Positions 15,372 through 21,917 of a stretch of 21,917 nucleotides of DNA are shown piece after piece; the stretch's first letter is position 1, and each line of letters begins with the position of its first letter. A program made the translations under genes and the position numbers. Origin of the DNA: Desulfobacterales bacterium. GTDB taxonomy: Bacteria > Desulfobacterota > Desulfobulbia > Desulfobulbales > BM004. Location: NCBI GenBank assembly GCA_012974315.1, contig JAAXQI010000146.1, forward strand, positions 1 to 21,917. The letters are read 5' to 3'. The notes beneath the pieces were generated by a model. The model was not told the origin of the DNA. It did no database searches and was given only the letters and a program-made list of their open reading frames with translations.

Positions 15372-15845
15372 ATGAATTCGGAAGAAATGCGAGATAAGGC
15401 AATGGATCTTTTCAAAAAAAGACTCCATTGAAGCCAGGCGATCCTTGCCGTTGGCCAGGAAAAGATTGGCGAGATTGACGAGACTGCTATAAAAGCAATG
15501 GGGGCATTCGGTGGTGGCATTGTCAGTTCCGGCAATGTCTGCGGAATTTTGATCGGTGGCATTGCGGCCATATCAAGCATCTACAGCAGGGGCAATCTTG
15601 ATGAAAAAGAAGACCCTCGCACCTGGTCTGTCAGCAGCAAGTTCCTGAAAAATTTTGAAGAACTTACCACACCCTTTGGAAGCATGAATTGTTGTGATAT
15701 TGCTAAAGTCGACTGGAAAAACAGAGACGCGGTAAAAAATTATTATTCCAACCCGGAAAGCAGTCGGAAGATATGTACGAAACTTTTGGGTGATGCGGCA
15801 TATGCGTTAGGGGAACTTATCGAGCAGCAGTCTGAAAAAGAGTAA
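15372..15845 (+). CDS. C_GCAxxG_C_C family redox protein, probable selenoprotein (in-frame TGA = Sec20)
   Basis: ATG 15372 has AGGAG (15362-15366) 5 nt upstream and opens a 158-codon frame broken only by TGA at 15429-15431. Reading TGA as Sec gives 157 aa: an N-terminal helix MNSEEMRDKAMDLFKKRLH, then U20-SQAILAVGQEKIGEIDE, AFGGGIVSSGNVCGILIGG (Cys57), FGSMNCCDI (Cys107, Cys108) and SRKICTKLLG (Cys135). This is the cysteine pattern of the C_GCAxxG_C_C putative redox family, where the N-terminal position normally reads (N/H)CSQA or similar; here the Cys codon is TGA. Coding similarity continues on both sides of the TGA in one frame, and a SECIS-like hairpin follows. A call starting at ATG 15498 would lose 42 residues including the active site and lacks a good ribosome site. 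The alternative is a simple nonsense mutation. Confidence 0.82.
15432..15460 (+). promoter_or_regulatory. Candidate bacterial SECIS element
   Basis: Just after the TGA, 15442-15449 pairs with 15453-15460. UCCU pairs with AGGA, then comes one U-C mismatch, then GCC pairs with GGC, with loop GUU (15450-15452). The loop begins with G and lies 18 nt after the UGA, inside the 16-37 nt range and with the loop guanine described for bacterial SECIS elements read by SelB. A competing fold (GCCA 15433-15436 with TGGC 15452-15455) also exists. Confidence 0.6.
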
Positions 15846-15876
15846 AAAAAACAGGCCATAGAATTATCCCTGCCTG
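15844..15876 (-). terminator. Rho-independent terminator of the maf transcript
   Basis: Read on the minus strand, CAGGC (15876-15872) and GCCTG (15856-15852) form a stem around a 15-nt loop and are followed directly by eight T (15851-15844). It overlaps the maf stop codon and the end of the convergent selenoprotein gene. Confidence 0.5.
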
Positions 15877-16472
15877 GGAGTTGCCACCTTATAGCGCAGC
15901 AATTCTTCCACAACCTCCGCCAGGGGAAGCCCCACAACGTTACTGTAAGAGCCGTTTATTCTCTCAACCAGGAAACCTCCGCTTCCCTGGATGCCATACG
16001 CTCCTGCCTTATCAAGGGACTCTCCTGTGGCTACATATGCTGCTGCAATGTCCCGGGAGAAAGGATAAAACCAAACCTCTGTAGTCACCACCCTGCTGAT
16101 TAAGACATCATCTTTTCCATTCATCAAACAAAAACCGGTATGCACAAGGTGCTTCTGTCCGGCCAAAGTCTGTAGTACGGACAGGGCTTCCTCTGCATCC
16201 CCGGGTTTGCCGAGTATCCTGCCTCCATGTACGACCACCGTATCAGCCCCCAGGACCCAGGACGCAACATTTTCGCGGGCAACATCACCGGCCTTATCAC
16301 AGGCTGCACGCATAACAAAGTCCTGGGGCGACTCCCCGGCAACAGGTTTTTCCTCGACCTGGGCTTCAATGATCTCAAAATCAAGGCCAAGCTCCTGCAA
16401 CAGGGATTTCCGTCTTGGCGAAGCTGAAGCCAGTATCAGCTTGCCGATCGTTTTGAGAGGAGAAGAAATCAC
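15864..16472 (-). CDS. maf: Maf-type nucleoside triphosphate pyrophosphatase (YhdE-like)
   Basis: 202 aa from a GTG start that overlaps the upstream stop (TAGTG); no other start precedes the conserved N-terminus. Motifs: LILASASPRRKSLLQELGL (about 12-30), VLGADTVVVHGGRILGKPGD (about 73-92, with the catalytic Asp), HLVHTGF, and AGAYGIQGSGGFLVERINGS followed by YSNVVGLPL. The AYGIQG and GSYSNVVGLPL forms fit the YhdE/Maf subfamily that hydrolyses dTTP and UTP and related modified nucleotides, rather than YceF. It is the third gene of a minus-strand unit with two small hypothetical genes and ends at a hairpin with a T-run. Confidence 0.94.
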   Translation of the reverse strand: MISSPLKTIGKLILASASPRRKSLLQELGLDFEIIEAQVEEKPVAGESPQDFVMRAACDKAGDVARENVASWVLGADTVVVHGGRILGKPGDAEEALSVLQTLAGQKHLVHTGFCLMNGKDDVLISRVVTTEVWFYPFSRDIAAAYVATGESLDKAGAYGIQGSGGFLVERINGSYSNVVGLPLAEVVEELLRYKVATPRQG

Positions 16473-16903
16473 TATTGCGGAAATTTGATTTTGAGAGATT
16501 CCTTGCCATCCTCTCTGTCAGCCTTGACTATGACGTCGACCTCACCGGAACGCAAGCCCAATGAAAATTCCATCTCGCCCTTGTCTTCCTCTATATGAAG
16601 GATTCCACGCATAATCTCAAAAACCTTATCCAGAACTGCAACAGACGGTACCGGCAATTTTTCTTTTGATCCGTTGTTGATCTTGGCCTTTAACTCTTCA
16701 CCCTTTTTCTTAAAGGATAATTTTTCAGCCTTTTTGGTTATGGCATACATTATTGCCAGGGCAAGATACTTGATTGCATCCTCTTCAACATCTTTCGAGT
16801 CAGCCCCTGCCATACCCTGCAATGCGGCCAGGAAATCTGTTTCCATATAGCAGTCGCACATCTCCTGCAACTTCAAGTGATAATTAAGCCTGATTTTTTC
16901 CAT
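16472..16903 (-). CDS. Hypothetical protein, 143 aa
   Basis: ATG 16903 has an excellent GGGAGG Shine-Dalgarno site 5-6 nt upstream, so the gene is real. I do not recognise a named family. The protein is acidic/basic mixed and cytoplasmic. An N-terminal helical part (about 1-90) contains MCDCY (two cysteines) and EEDAIKYLALAIMYAITKKAEKLSFKKKGEEL, where the helix ends in a lysine cluster. A C-terminal half (about 95-143) reads like a small beta domain (GEMEFSLGLRSGEVDVIVKA, then ESLKIKFPQ). It lies between a 73-aa gene and maf, overlapping maf by a base pair or so (TAGTG), which implies co-translation with maf. Confidence 0.7.
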   Translation of the reverse strand: MEKIRLNYHLKLQEMCDCYMETDFLAALQGMAGADSKDVEEDAIKYLALAIMYAITKKAEKLSFKKKGEELKAKINNGSKEKLPVPSVAVLDKVFEIMRGILHIEEDKGEMEFSLGLRSGEVDVIVKADREDGKESLKIKFPQ

Positions 16904-16942
16904 TCTGACCTCCCTGCTATAAATTTATTTTGGAGATAACCC

Positions 16943-17164
16943 TCAATCCTTTTGGGGCCATTCTCTGTCCTGCTGTTCTTCAGCAAAGTAGCAGAACCTG
17001 TCCCACTCAAATTCTCTAAAGCTGACCGGACAGCGGAGCTTCACCTTACGATCGCTGACACCAATCACTTCCCAGTCTCCTCCCCTTGGCCCACCGCCAA
17101 TATGTATTTTCTGGCCAACTGCTATGGGATAAGGTTTAAACAAGATTACAGTATGTTTAGCCAT
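16943..17164 (-). CDS. Hypothetical protein, 73 aa
   Basis: Start taken at ATG 17164, because AAGGAG lies 3-4 nt upstream; ATG 17179 would put that site inside the gene. The protein is small and beta-rich by eye: AKHTVILFKPYPIAVGQKIH, then IGGGPRGGDWEVIGVSDRKV, KLRCPVSFREFEWDRFCYF and a charged tail. This reads like a compact SH3/OB-like barrel, but I know no named family for it and would not assign a function. It is first in the minus-strand unit with the 143-aa gene (39 nt gap) and maf, and divergent from bioB. Confidence 0.65.
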   Translation of the reverse strand: MAKHTVILFKPYPIAVGQKIHIGGGPRGGDWEVIGVSDRKVKLRCPVSFREFEWDRFCYFAEEQQDREWPQKD

Positions 17165-17271
17165 GATCTCCTTCACCATAGAACAGGAATCCTATGTTCT
17201 TCCCCATATCTATAAATGTTGAAAAATAGAGGCCGGTCTTATAAAAAACCGCAATAGAAGTTGCCCGCCCC

Positions 17272-17297
17272 TTGACAAATGTCTATATACATAGAAT
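17272..17297 (+). promoter_or_regulatory. Possible bioB promoter/operator region
   Basis: A perfect TTGACA (17272-17277) is followed by TAGAAT (17292-17297), but the 14-nt spacing is shorter than ideal. The stretch overlaps the dyads GACA-AA-TGTC (17274-17283) and CTAT-ATA-CATAG (about 17283-17294), which could be a regulator site. No BirA-type operator match was recognised. Confidence 0.35.
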
Positions 17298-17371
17298 ACA
17301 CCAACAACCGGAAAAACGTAATTTTTTCTTCCTCTGTTGTGGAAGATTTCTTGTAATCATGGAGAATGTTA

Positions 17372-18442
17372 ATGGATGAGCACTTTTACCAGGCACTGGC
17401 AAAAGCAGGAATTGATGGAGACTTACTGGATCAGGCAACCTACGCCAGTTTATTGACGGACAAAAGCGTTAAACTCATGCCACTTTTGAATGCTGCCTAT
17501 ACGGTGCGGGAGCATTTCCATGGAAAAACAGTAACGGTACATATTATTAACAACGTAAGTAACGGCCTTTGTTCAGAAGACTGTAATTACTGCCCGCAAT
17601 CCAAAAGCAGCAAGGCCGAGATTGTTGAATATTCCGAAAAAAGTAAAGAAGAAATCCTGGCAGAAGCCAAACAGGCCTACGAAGCAGGTGCCTTTCGCTA
17701 TTGCATGGTTTATGCCGGGCGGAGGGCCCGCGAACAGAGAATCGAACGTATTGCCGACCTGGTAAGAACCATCAAGGAACAGTATCCCATTGAGGTTTGC
17801 GTCTCAGCCGGAATCATGGATGAAAAAAGCACGCTGCTTCTCAAAGAGGCGGGGCTTGACCGATTAAATCATAACCTCAACACCTCTTCATCCCAATATG
17901 CCAAAATCTGCACCACCCATACCTATACGGATCGGCTCAACACCTTAAAAGCTGCCCGCAACGCAGGCTTAGAAGTATGTTCCGGCATTATCACCGGCAT
18001 GGGGGAAACCGCCGTGGAACTCGTTGCTTTAGCAATGATGCTGCGTAATCTTGAGACAAAATCCATCCCCATCAATTTTCTGCTCCCTATTGCTGGAAAC
18101 AAGTTGGAAACAGCAGAAAATCTCACCCCTGAGTATTGCCTGAAAATTCTCTGTCTATTCCGCTTTATAAATCCACAGGCAGAGATACGGACTGCTGCAG
18201 GCAGGGAGTATCATTTACGCAGCATGGAAGTCATGAGCCTGTATGCAGCAAACTCTTTGTTTATGGACGGTTATCTTAACACAAGGGGAAAAAGCAGAAA
18301 GGATACTCTGCAGATGATCGTTGATGCCGGCTTTACAATCAAATCCGATAAATCTGCCGAAGAGTTACTGTTGCAGGAAGAAGAGGATTCGGCGGCCCCG
18401 GGTTTAAAGTCGGATACAGACCTGCATCCGGCTAGGAATTGA
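17372..18442 (+). CDS. bioB: Biotin synthase
   Basis: 356 aa from ATG 17372, chosen because GGAGA (17361-17365) is 6 nt upstream; ATG 17366 is too close to it. Radical-SAM motif CSEDCNYC (Cys67, Cys71, Cys74). The ligands of the second iron-sulfur cluster are all present by alignment with E. coli BioB: RYCMVYAG, EVCVSAGIM, EVCSGIITGMGE and IRTAAGRE (Arg). NHNLNTSS and PINFLLPIAGNKL are also conserved. The enzyme inserts sulfur into dethiobiotin, the last step of biotin synthesis. No other bio gene is in the window. The C-terminus extends with an acidic, low-complexity tail (about 325-356). Confidence 0.93.
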   Translation: MDEHFYQALAKAGIDGDLLDQATYASLLTDKSVKLMPLLNAAYTVREHFHGKTVTVHIINNVSNGLCSEDCNYCPQSKSSKAEIVEYSEKSKEEILAEAKQAYEAGAFRYCMVYAGRRAREQRIERIADLVRTIKEQYPIEVCVSAGIMDEKSTLLLKEAGLDRLNHNLNTSSSQYAKICTTHTYTDRLNTLKAARNAGLEVCSGIITGMGETAVELVALAMMLRNLETKSIPINFLLPIAGNKLETAENLTPEYCLKILCLFRFINPQAEIRTAAGREYHLRSMEVMSLYAANSLFMDGYLNTRGKSRKDTLQMIVDAGFTIKSDKSAEELLLQEEEDSAAPGLKSDTDLHPARN

Positions 18443-18705
18443 ACATTTGAAAAATTGAAGATTGAAGATTGGTGGAAGTTTTACAAAATCCTATATCTTA
18501 AATTCTGCAAGATAAACAAAAAATCGTGAAGACTTCGATTGCAAAATAATGTCTTTTACCTTTAACCTTTATCCTTTGACCTATCTTTTCTGATAACTGC
18601 CAGATAAGTACCCTTAAAAACAGGGTATAAACTCCGACTTCGACTGAAAACTGCTAACTATCTTTTCCCCATACCGCGCACCTCGTACCGCATACCCCTT
18701 CCTCA
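18443..18705. repeat. Intergenic spacer with short tandem repeats
   Basis: The 263-bp gap between bioB and the DUF445 gene carries no gene. It shows ATTGAAG repeated twice near 18456-18470, four tandem heptamers of form CTTTnnC (18553-18580), and near 18671-18695 two related TACCGCG/TACCGCA pieces. No clear bioB terminator is seen. Confidence 0.5.
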
Positions 18706-19308
18706 CTAATAAGGAAGCGATAGCAGAAGAATCTGCGCCATCCCTATAAGAAACCCGAGAACCGCGCCGACCAATTCAACAAATTTGAATTCCCGCCGCA
18801 TTATGGAGAAAAGTATTTCTTCCAGTTTGTCACTGGAAAAAGCAGCGACCTTCTCCTCAACTATTTTATGCACATCAAGCTCTTCTTCCAATTCGTTGCT
18901 CAGCTTGTCGATTAGTTCTTCATTAAGGCTGCTGATCTGCTCAAGCAACACACCTTTTATCTTATCTGCTATATCACCCGACATCATCATGGCCAGCATG
19001 GGAAAGGCTCTTGGCAGACGGTTGGTTATTCCTTCTTCCAACCGCAGTGCAATATGGTCAAGAACAGCCTCAGATGTTGCCTTTTCCTTAAGGTGGGCTG
19101 TAATATCTTCAACCGAAACCAATTCTTCTGAAACAATCTGACCAAGCTTGCGGGCAAATGCTTTCTGTCTTTTGGGAAAAGCTCCCTGCAAAGGGATAAA
19201 GAATACTTTCACCTCATTTTTGGGGTGAAATAACATCTTGATGGCTATGTAATTGGTCAGCCAACCAATGAGCGCACCAATCAATGGCAAAGTATATACC
19301 AGCTTCAT
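18706..19308 (-). CDS. DUF445 family membrane protein
   Basis: 200 aa; ATG 19308 has AGGAG about 3-4 nt upstream. The N-terminal helix carries the DUF445 signature GALIGWLTNYIAIKMLFHP (about 11-29), followed by IPLQGAFPKRQKAFARKLG. The middle (about 60-165) is long, charged and helical, probably coiled, and a C-terminal helix FVELVGAVLGFLIGMAQILL anchors the other end. DUF445 proteins are widespread inner-membrane proteins of unknown function; some lie near cell-envelope genes. Here it follows the TlpA-like gene on the same strand with an 84-nt gap, so the two may form one transcript. Confidence 0.88.
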   Translation of the reverse strand: MKLVYTLPLIGALIGWLTNYIAIKMLFHPKNEVKVFFIPLQGAFPKRQKAFARKLGQIVSEELVSVEDITAHLKEKATSEAVLDHIALRLEEGITNRLPRAFPMLAMMMSGDIADKIKGVLLEQISSLNEELIDKLSNELEEELDVHKIVEEKVAAFSSDKLEEILFSIMRREFKFVELVGAVLGFLIGMAQILLLSLPY

Positions 19309-19392
19309 AAAACTCCTGTTTATTTGTTGAAATTGAAAATATTGAAGGGTCAGAACATTGAGTATCTCAGAGATGGGAATTTAAGTCCGAAA

Positions 19393-19938
19393 TCATTTTG
19401 ATGTATTGAAAAGTTCAAGAACAACATTTCTCATTTCCGGGGAATTCCAATCATAGGGACCTATAAATTTATGCCTCAGAATACTGTCCGCATCTATGAG
19501 AAACGTCTCTGGAACACCAGTTATCATATAGGCCTGTGCCAATTCCTCGCCGGGATTGCCAAGTACGGGAAATGTCGCCCCCAGCCGTTTGGCAAAACTG
19601 TCTGCCATATCCAGGTCATCATTAAAGACAATACTAAGCATCTGGAATGGCTTATCACCCATGGCCTTATTAAGGGCTTCCATGGAACCCATTTCATCTC
19701 TGCATGGCTTACACCAGGTGGCCCAGAAATTAACAAGAACCACTTTACCCTTCAAGCTGGAAAGCTCCCAATCCTTTCCAGATGTATCCTGCAACACAAA
19801 ATCAGGGGCGGACTTACCGATCTCCATCCTTTGAACTTTACCAAAACCACCAATGTTCTCGCATCCTGCAAAAAGAAACAGAAATAACACCATCAGTAGA
19901 AATAACAACAGTGCATTAAACCTTTTCATTAACCCCAT
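19393..19938 (-). CDS. TlpA-like thiol-disulfide lipoprotein
   Basis: 181 aa from ATG 19938 (GGAG 3 nt upstream), or 178 from ATG 19929; the longer open frame back to 20043 has no ribosome site and would bury the signal peptide. After MKRF a hydrophobic stretch ends in the lipobox-like FAGC, so the protein is probably lipid-anchored outside the inner membrane. The thioredoxin fold follows: GKSAPDFVLQDTSGKDWELS, VVLVNFWATWCKPCRDEM (CxxC redox site), and GVPETFLID with the cis-proline. Likely role is reduction of envelope disulfides such as cytochrome c apoprotein haem-binding cysteines. No cytochrome genes are adjacent. Confidence 0.9.
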   Translation of the reverse strand: MGLMKRFNALLLFLLMVLFLFLFAGCENIGGFGKVQRMEIGKSAPDFVLQDTSGKDWELSSLKGKVVLVNFWATWCKPCRDEMGSMEALNKAMGDKPFQMLSIVFNDDLDMADSFAKRLGATFPVLGNPGEELAQAYMITGVPETFLIDADSILRHKFIGPYDWNSPEMRNVVLELFNTSK

Positions 19939-20119
19939 TATCTCCACTCTCACTTCTTGTTGAGCAACTGTACTCAACCTTTTTTCAATGGAAAGCATCC
20001 CGTAACTCTCTATGCTTACTCTTGATTTATAATCCGAAATCATTTAAACAAATATATTAATCATTAATTCTTTATTGAAAAGATAATACAGGTTAATCCT
20101 ACTTATAACCCCTCAGATT

Positions 20120-21100
20120 ATGACAAATCCTTCGGGCACTGACAACTCCTCCAGGCCATCTCATATGGGGATTTTTGATACGCGGCAACTCTCCACGCTT
20201 GTAAATATGGATTCGCCTGTGGCAGTTCATAAAGAGGTTCTTTATATTCTCAGCCTGATCAGTACAGAATTTGATACAGAATCCATTGACCGTGTTTTCA
20301 GATTTACAGTTGACCTCTATGGAGGAAAATTGCCGGAATATAAGGAATGCAATACCGATTATCATAACCTGCATCACATAACCGATACCTACCTGGCCAT
20401 GGCTCGCCTGCTCCATGGTGCCCAACTCAACAATGCCAACTTCAGTAATCGTGAAATCGTCCTTGGTGTCACCGGTGCTCTCATGCATGATACCGGAATG
20501 ATACAGGCATCATCCGATACAGACGGAACAGGAGCCAAACATACCAAGAAACATGTCAAGCTCAGTATGGATTTCGTAGAAAAACATGCTGCAACTTTAC
20601 TTCTTGAGAGCCAGGAGGTAGTTGATATGCGAGACATGATACTCTGTACTGATCTTATGGCTGATATACCTTCAATCAACTTCTCCTCAACAAAAATTGA
20701 ACTACTCGGCAAAATGCTCGGCACAGCTGACCTTATCGCACAAATGGCAGACCGCACGTACCTTGAGAAACTGCTTTTCCTCTATCATGAATTCAGAGAA
20801 GCAAATCTGGGCGACTTCAAAAACGAGATCGACTTTCTCCACCAGACACTGAACTTTTTTGAAATCAGTTCCAAGCGTTTCAAAGAAACACTGGATAATA
20901 CCAACCACTATATGGCCCCTCACTTTAAAGCCCGTTGGAATATTCACAACAACCTCTATATCACATCCCTTGAAAATCAGCGCGATTTCCTCGAAAAAAT
21001 CCTGGCAGACGAAAACATAACCATTTGCCAGGAACTGAAGCGAAGCGAAATCGTAAAAACTGTACGCCAAAAATTCGGCAAAACCGGCCTGGTGGAATAA
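20120..21100 (+). CDS. HD-domain phosphohydrolase, cyclic-nucleotide-phosphodiesterase-like
   Basis: 326 aa from ATG 20120; no Shine-Dalgarno site is visible and ATG 20165 (MGIFDTRQL) is a real alternative, as the first 15 residues are low in conservation. Metal-site motifs include DYHNLHHITDTYLAM (about 79-93), GALMHDTG (about 119-126) and GTADLIAQMADRTYLEKL (about 200-217). The YHN-x-x-H / HD order recalls class I cyclic nucleotide phosphodiesterases more than the HD-GYP enzymes. A trailing helical region (240-326) has no recognised motif. There is no sensor or membrane domain. Substrate is not known; a cyclic nucleotide or other phosphoester is inferred from the motif only. Confidence 0.8.
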   Translation: MTNPSGTDNSSRPSHMGIFDTRQLSTLVNMDSPVAVHKEVLYILSLISTEFDTESIDRVFRFTVDLYGGKLPEYKECNTDYHNLHHITDTYLAMARLLHGAQLNNANFSNREIVLGVTGALMHDTGMIQASSDTDGTGAKHTKKHVKLSMDFVEKHAATLLLESQEVVDMRDMILCTDLMADIPSINFSSTKIELLGKMLGTADLIAQMADRTYLEKLLFLYHEFREANLGDFKNEIDFLHQTLNFFEISSKRFKETLDNTNHYMAPHFKARWNIHNNLYITSLENQRDFLEKILADENITICQELKRSEIVKTVRQKFGKTGLVE

Positions 21101-21112
21101 AAAAATTTCAGG

Positions 21113-21463
21113 TTATTGAATATTCTCGGTTTCAGATGCATCAAAAAGATGCTGGATGCCCTGCTCGTTTTCCATCTCGGCCATTTTTTCCATGGCTTCC
21201 TGTTTGCTGACCCCAAGAGCTTCTGCAATTTTTTCAATATCATAACAGGGTTCACCAGACTCGGTATAACGTTTCGGCTCCAGCTGCGGGAAATACGATT
21301 TTGTCGCAATATTCGAGGCCTGCTGCATTACTTTCTGCAACTCCGGCGGGCCATAAAGCATAATCCACTTTGCTGCCTCTGACCAAATCTTGCTTTCAAC
21401 GCTTTTGTTCTTTAATACCTCAAGCGCCATTTCAAGGTTCCATTCTTCTCTGAATGATGTCAT
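21113..21463 (-). CDS. Hypothetical protein, 116 aa, with HTH-like segment
   Basis: Start taken at ATG 21463, which has AAGGAG 6-7 nt upstream; ATG 21493 would place that site inside the gene. I do not recognise a named family. The N-terminal half is helical (MTSFREEWNLEMALEVLKNK, then KIWSEAAKWIMLYGPPELQ). The middle has YDIEKIAEALGVSKQEAMEKM (about 75-95), which has the look of a helix-turn-helix. The C-terminus is acidic. It is convergent with the HD-domain gene, 12 nt apart. A small DNA-binding or adaptor protein is possible, but I would leave the function open. Confidence 0.65.
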   Translation of the reverse strand: MTSFREEWNLEMALEVLKNKSVESKIWSEAAKWIMLYGPPELQKVMQQASNIATKSYFPQLEPKRYTESGEPCYDIEKIAEALGVSKQEAMEKMAEMENEQGIQHLFDASETENIQ

Positions 21464-21621
21464 CCTGAACTCCTTAGCAAAATATGCAAACAAGACATAA
21501 AGAAAAAATAGCCTCTTTAAAATAGTTGTCAGCCTCGAGAAAAGCTCTCAGCCGACACATCCGATCATAGCCATATAAATTATTGGGCCCTGTTGATGAC
21601 TGTGAACTTTTCAAGGTTGTA

Positions 21622-21915
21622 TCAAAAATTAATCATATCAAGGATTTTATCCCTGAAGAGTAAGCGGCATCGTCCACAGAGAGTCAGCTTTATTTCCTGA
21701 TATACCTCGTCCATGAATTCCTGTTCGCTTTTCACTTTGCTTATTTCCTTAAGTGCCTTTTCAATTATCCTGTCTGCCGACTCTTCAGTATCAGGAAGAA
21801 TACCATCCGAACCGGATATTATTCTCTCTTTGGGTAAATACCCCGCTGCTTGCAGCGTTATTATTAGAAATATCCTTTGTTGAGATACCCCGTAGCTTGC
21901 TGCGGGGAGTTTCAT
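21622..21915 (-). CDS. Hypothetical protein whose 5' end is dispersed repeat; probably truncated
   Basis: The frame opens at an ATG that belongs to the dispersed palindromic repeat (21915) and the first 25-30 residues (MKLPAASYGVSQQ..., LQAAGYLPKE) are merely translated repeat. Gene-like sequence starts at about 21815: SGSDGILPDTEESADRIIEK and ALKEISKVKSEQEFMDEVYQ, then LCGRCRLLFRDKILDM with a CxxC pair that could belong to a zinc site. There is no other in-frame ATG before Met at EFMDEV. Either the true N-terminus was replaced by the repeat or translation starts at a non-ATG codon inside it. Function unknown. Confidence 0.45.
   Translation of the reverse strand: MKLPAASYGVSQQRIFLIITLQAAGYLPKERIISGSDGILPDTEESADRIIEKALKEISKVKSEQEFMDEVYQEIKLTLCGRCRLLFRDKILDMINF
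21819..21915 (-). repeat. Dispersed palindromic repeat, split inverted copy
   Basis: On the minus strand, 21915-21884 repeats the left part of the 1153 element (ATGAAACT, hairpin arms, 2 differences in 28). After a 26-nt insert, 21857-21819 repeats its right part (GCAAGCAGCGGGG, TATTTACCC, AAGAGAGAATAA; 1 difference in 35). Both parts carry the CCCCGC/GCGGGG-type palindrome core. Confidence 0.8.
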
Positions 21916-21917
21916 TT

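Noticed and set aside
15498..15845. A 115-aa protein starting at ATG 15498
   Set aside because: It lacks a good ribosome site and misses the conserved first motif, which is encoded upstream in the same frame across the TGA; the AGGAG-preceded ATG at 15372 is the better start.
17372..18442. bioB as a variant lacking an auxiliary-cluster ligand
   Set aside because: The three extra cysteines and the arginine in IRTAAGRE are all present, so it looks like a standard biotin synthase.
1..21917. CRISPR array, tRNA or rRNA genes, prophage or integron
   Set aside because: No regularly spaced repeats, no cloverleaf or ribosomal sequence, and no phage or integrase genes were seen; the repeats present are short palindromes and low-copy tandem units.

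Overview
The window looks like a piece of a Desulfobacterota (sulfate-reducer-like deltaproteobacterial) chromosome, possibly from a metagenome assembly. The reasons are the moderate-to-low GC, the housekeeping set (der, mutL, trmFO, maf, a class A PBP), a NosL/FtsX-type permease cluster, several small lineage-type hypothetical proteins, an apparent selenocysteine-encoding gene, and short dispersed intergenic repeats. The taxonomic placement is an inference from gene content, not a computed result.

Layout. 1-613: two broken gene pieces joined to each other, a metallophosphatase/5'-nucleotidase-like fragment and a DUF3426-like fragment. 610-2704 (+): nosL-like gene, a small membrane-anchored protein and an FtsX-type ABC permease, with a dispersed palindromic repeat sitting just before the second gene. 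2705-2946: repeat-rich spacer. 2947-5467 (+): AmgK-like sugar kinase and der. 5488-7422 (-): class A penicillin-binding protein, divergent from mutL (7528-9435, +). 9600-13799 (+): four tightly packed genes for trehalose synthesis (DUF5752 protein, TreT-like glycosyltransferase, otsB, otsA). 13959-15333 (+): trmFO with a duplicated, frame-shifted tail. 15372-15845 (+): a C_GCAxxG_C_C family gene interrupted by an in-frame TGA that replaces the first family cysteine, followed by a SECIS-like hairpin. 15864-17164 (-): maf preceded by two small hypothetical genes. 17372-18442 (+): bioB. 18706-19938 (-): DUF445 membrane protein and a TlpA-like lipoprotein thioredoxin. 20120-21100 (+): HD-domain phosphohydrolase. 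21113-21463 (-) and 21622-21915 (-): small hypothetical proteins, the last with its 5' end occupied by the same dispersed repeat seen near 1153.

How it works together. The clearest pathway is trehalose: OtsA makes trehalose-6-phosphate, OtsB removes the phosphate, and the TreT-like enzyme could make trehalose directly from NDP-glucose and glucose, all in one translationally coupled unit behind a DUF5752 protein. The most notable single gene is the selenoprotein candidate at 15372, which a standard gene caller would shorten to an internal ATG at 15498.

Caution: the fragment joins at 1-613 and the all-synonymous tandem copy at the end of trmFO are what one expects either from recombination with a related strain or from mis-joined contigs. 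Physical linkage across 300-620 and 15222-15301 should be treated as unproven.
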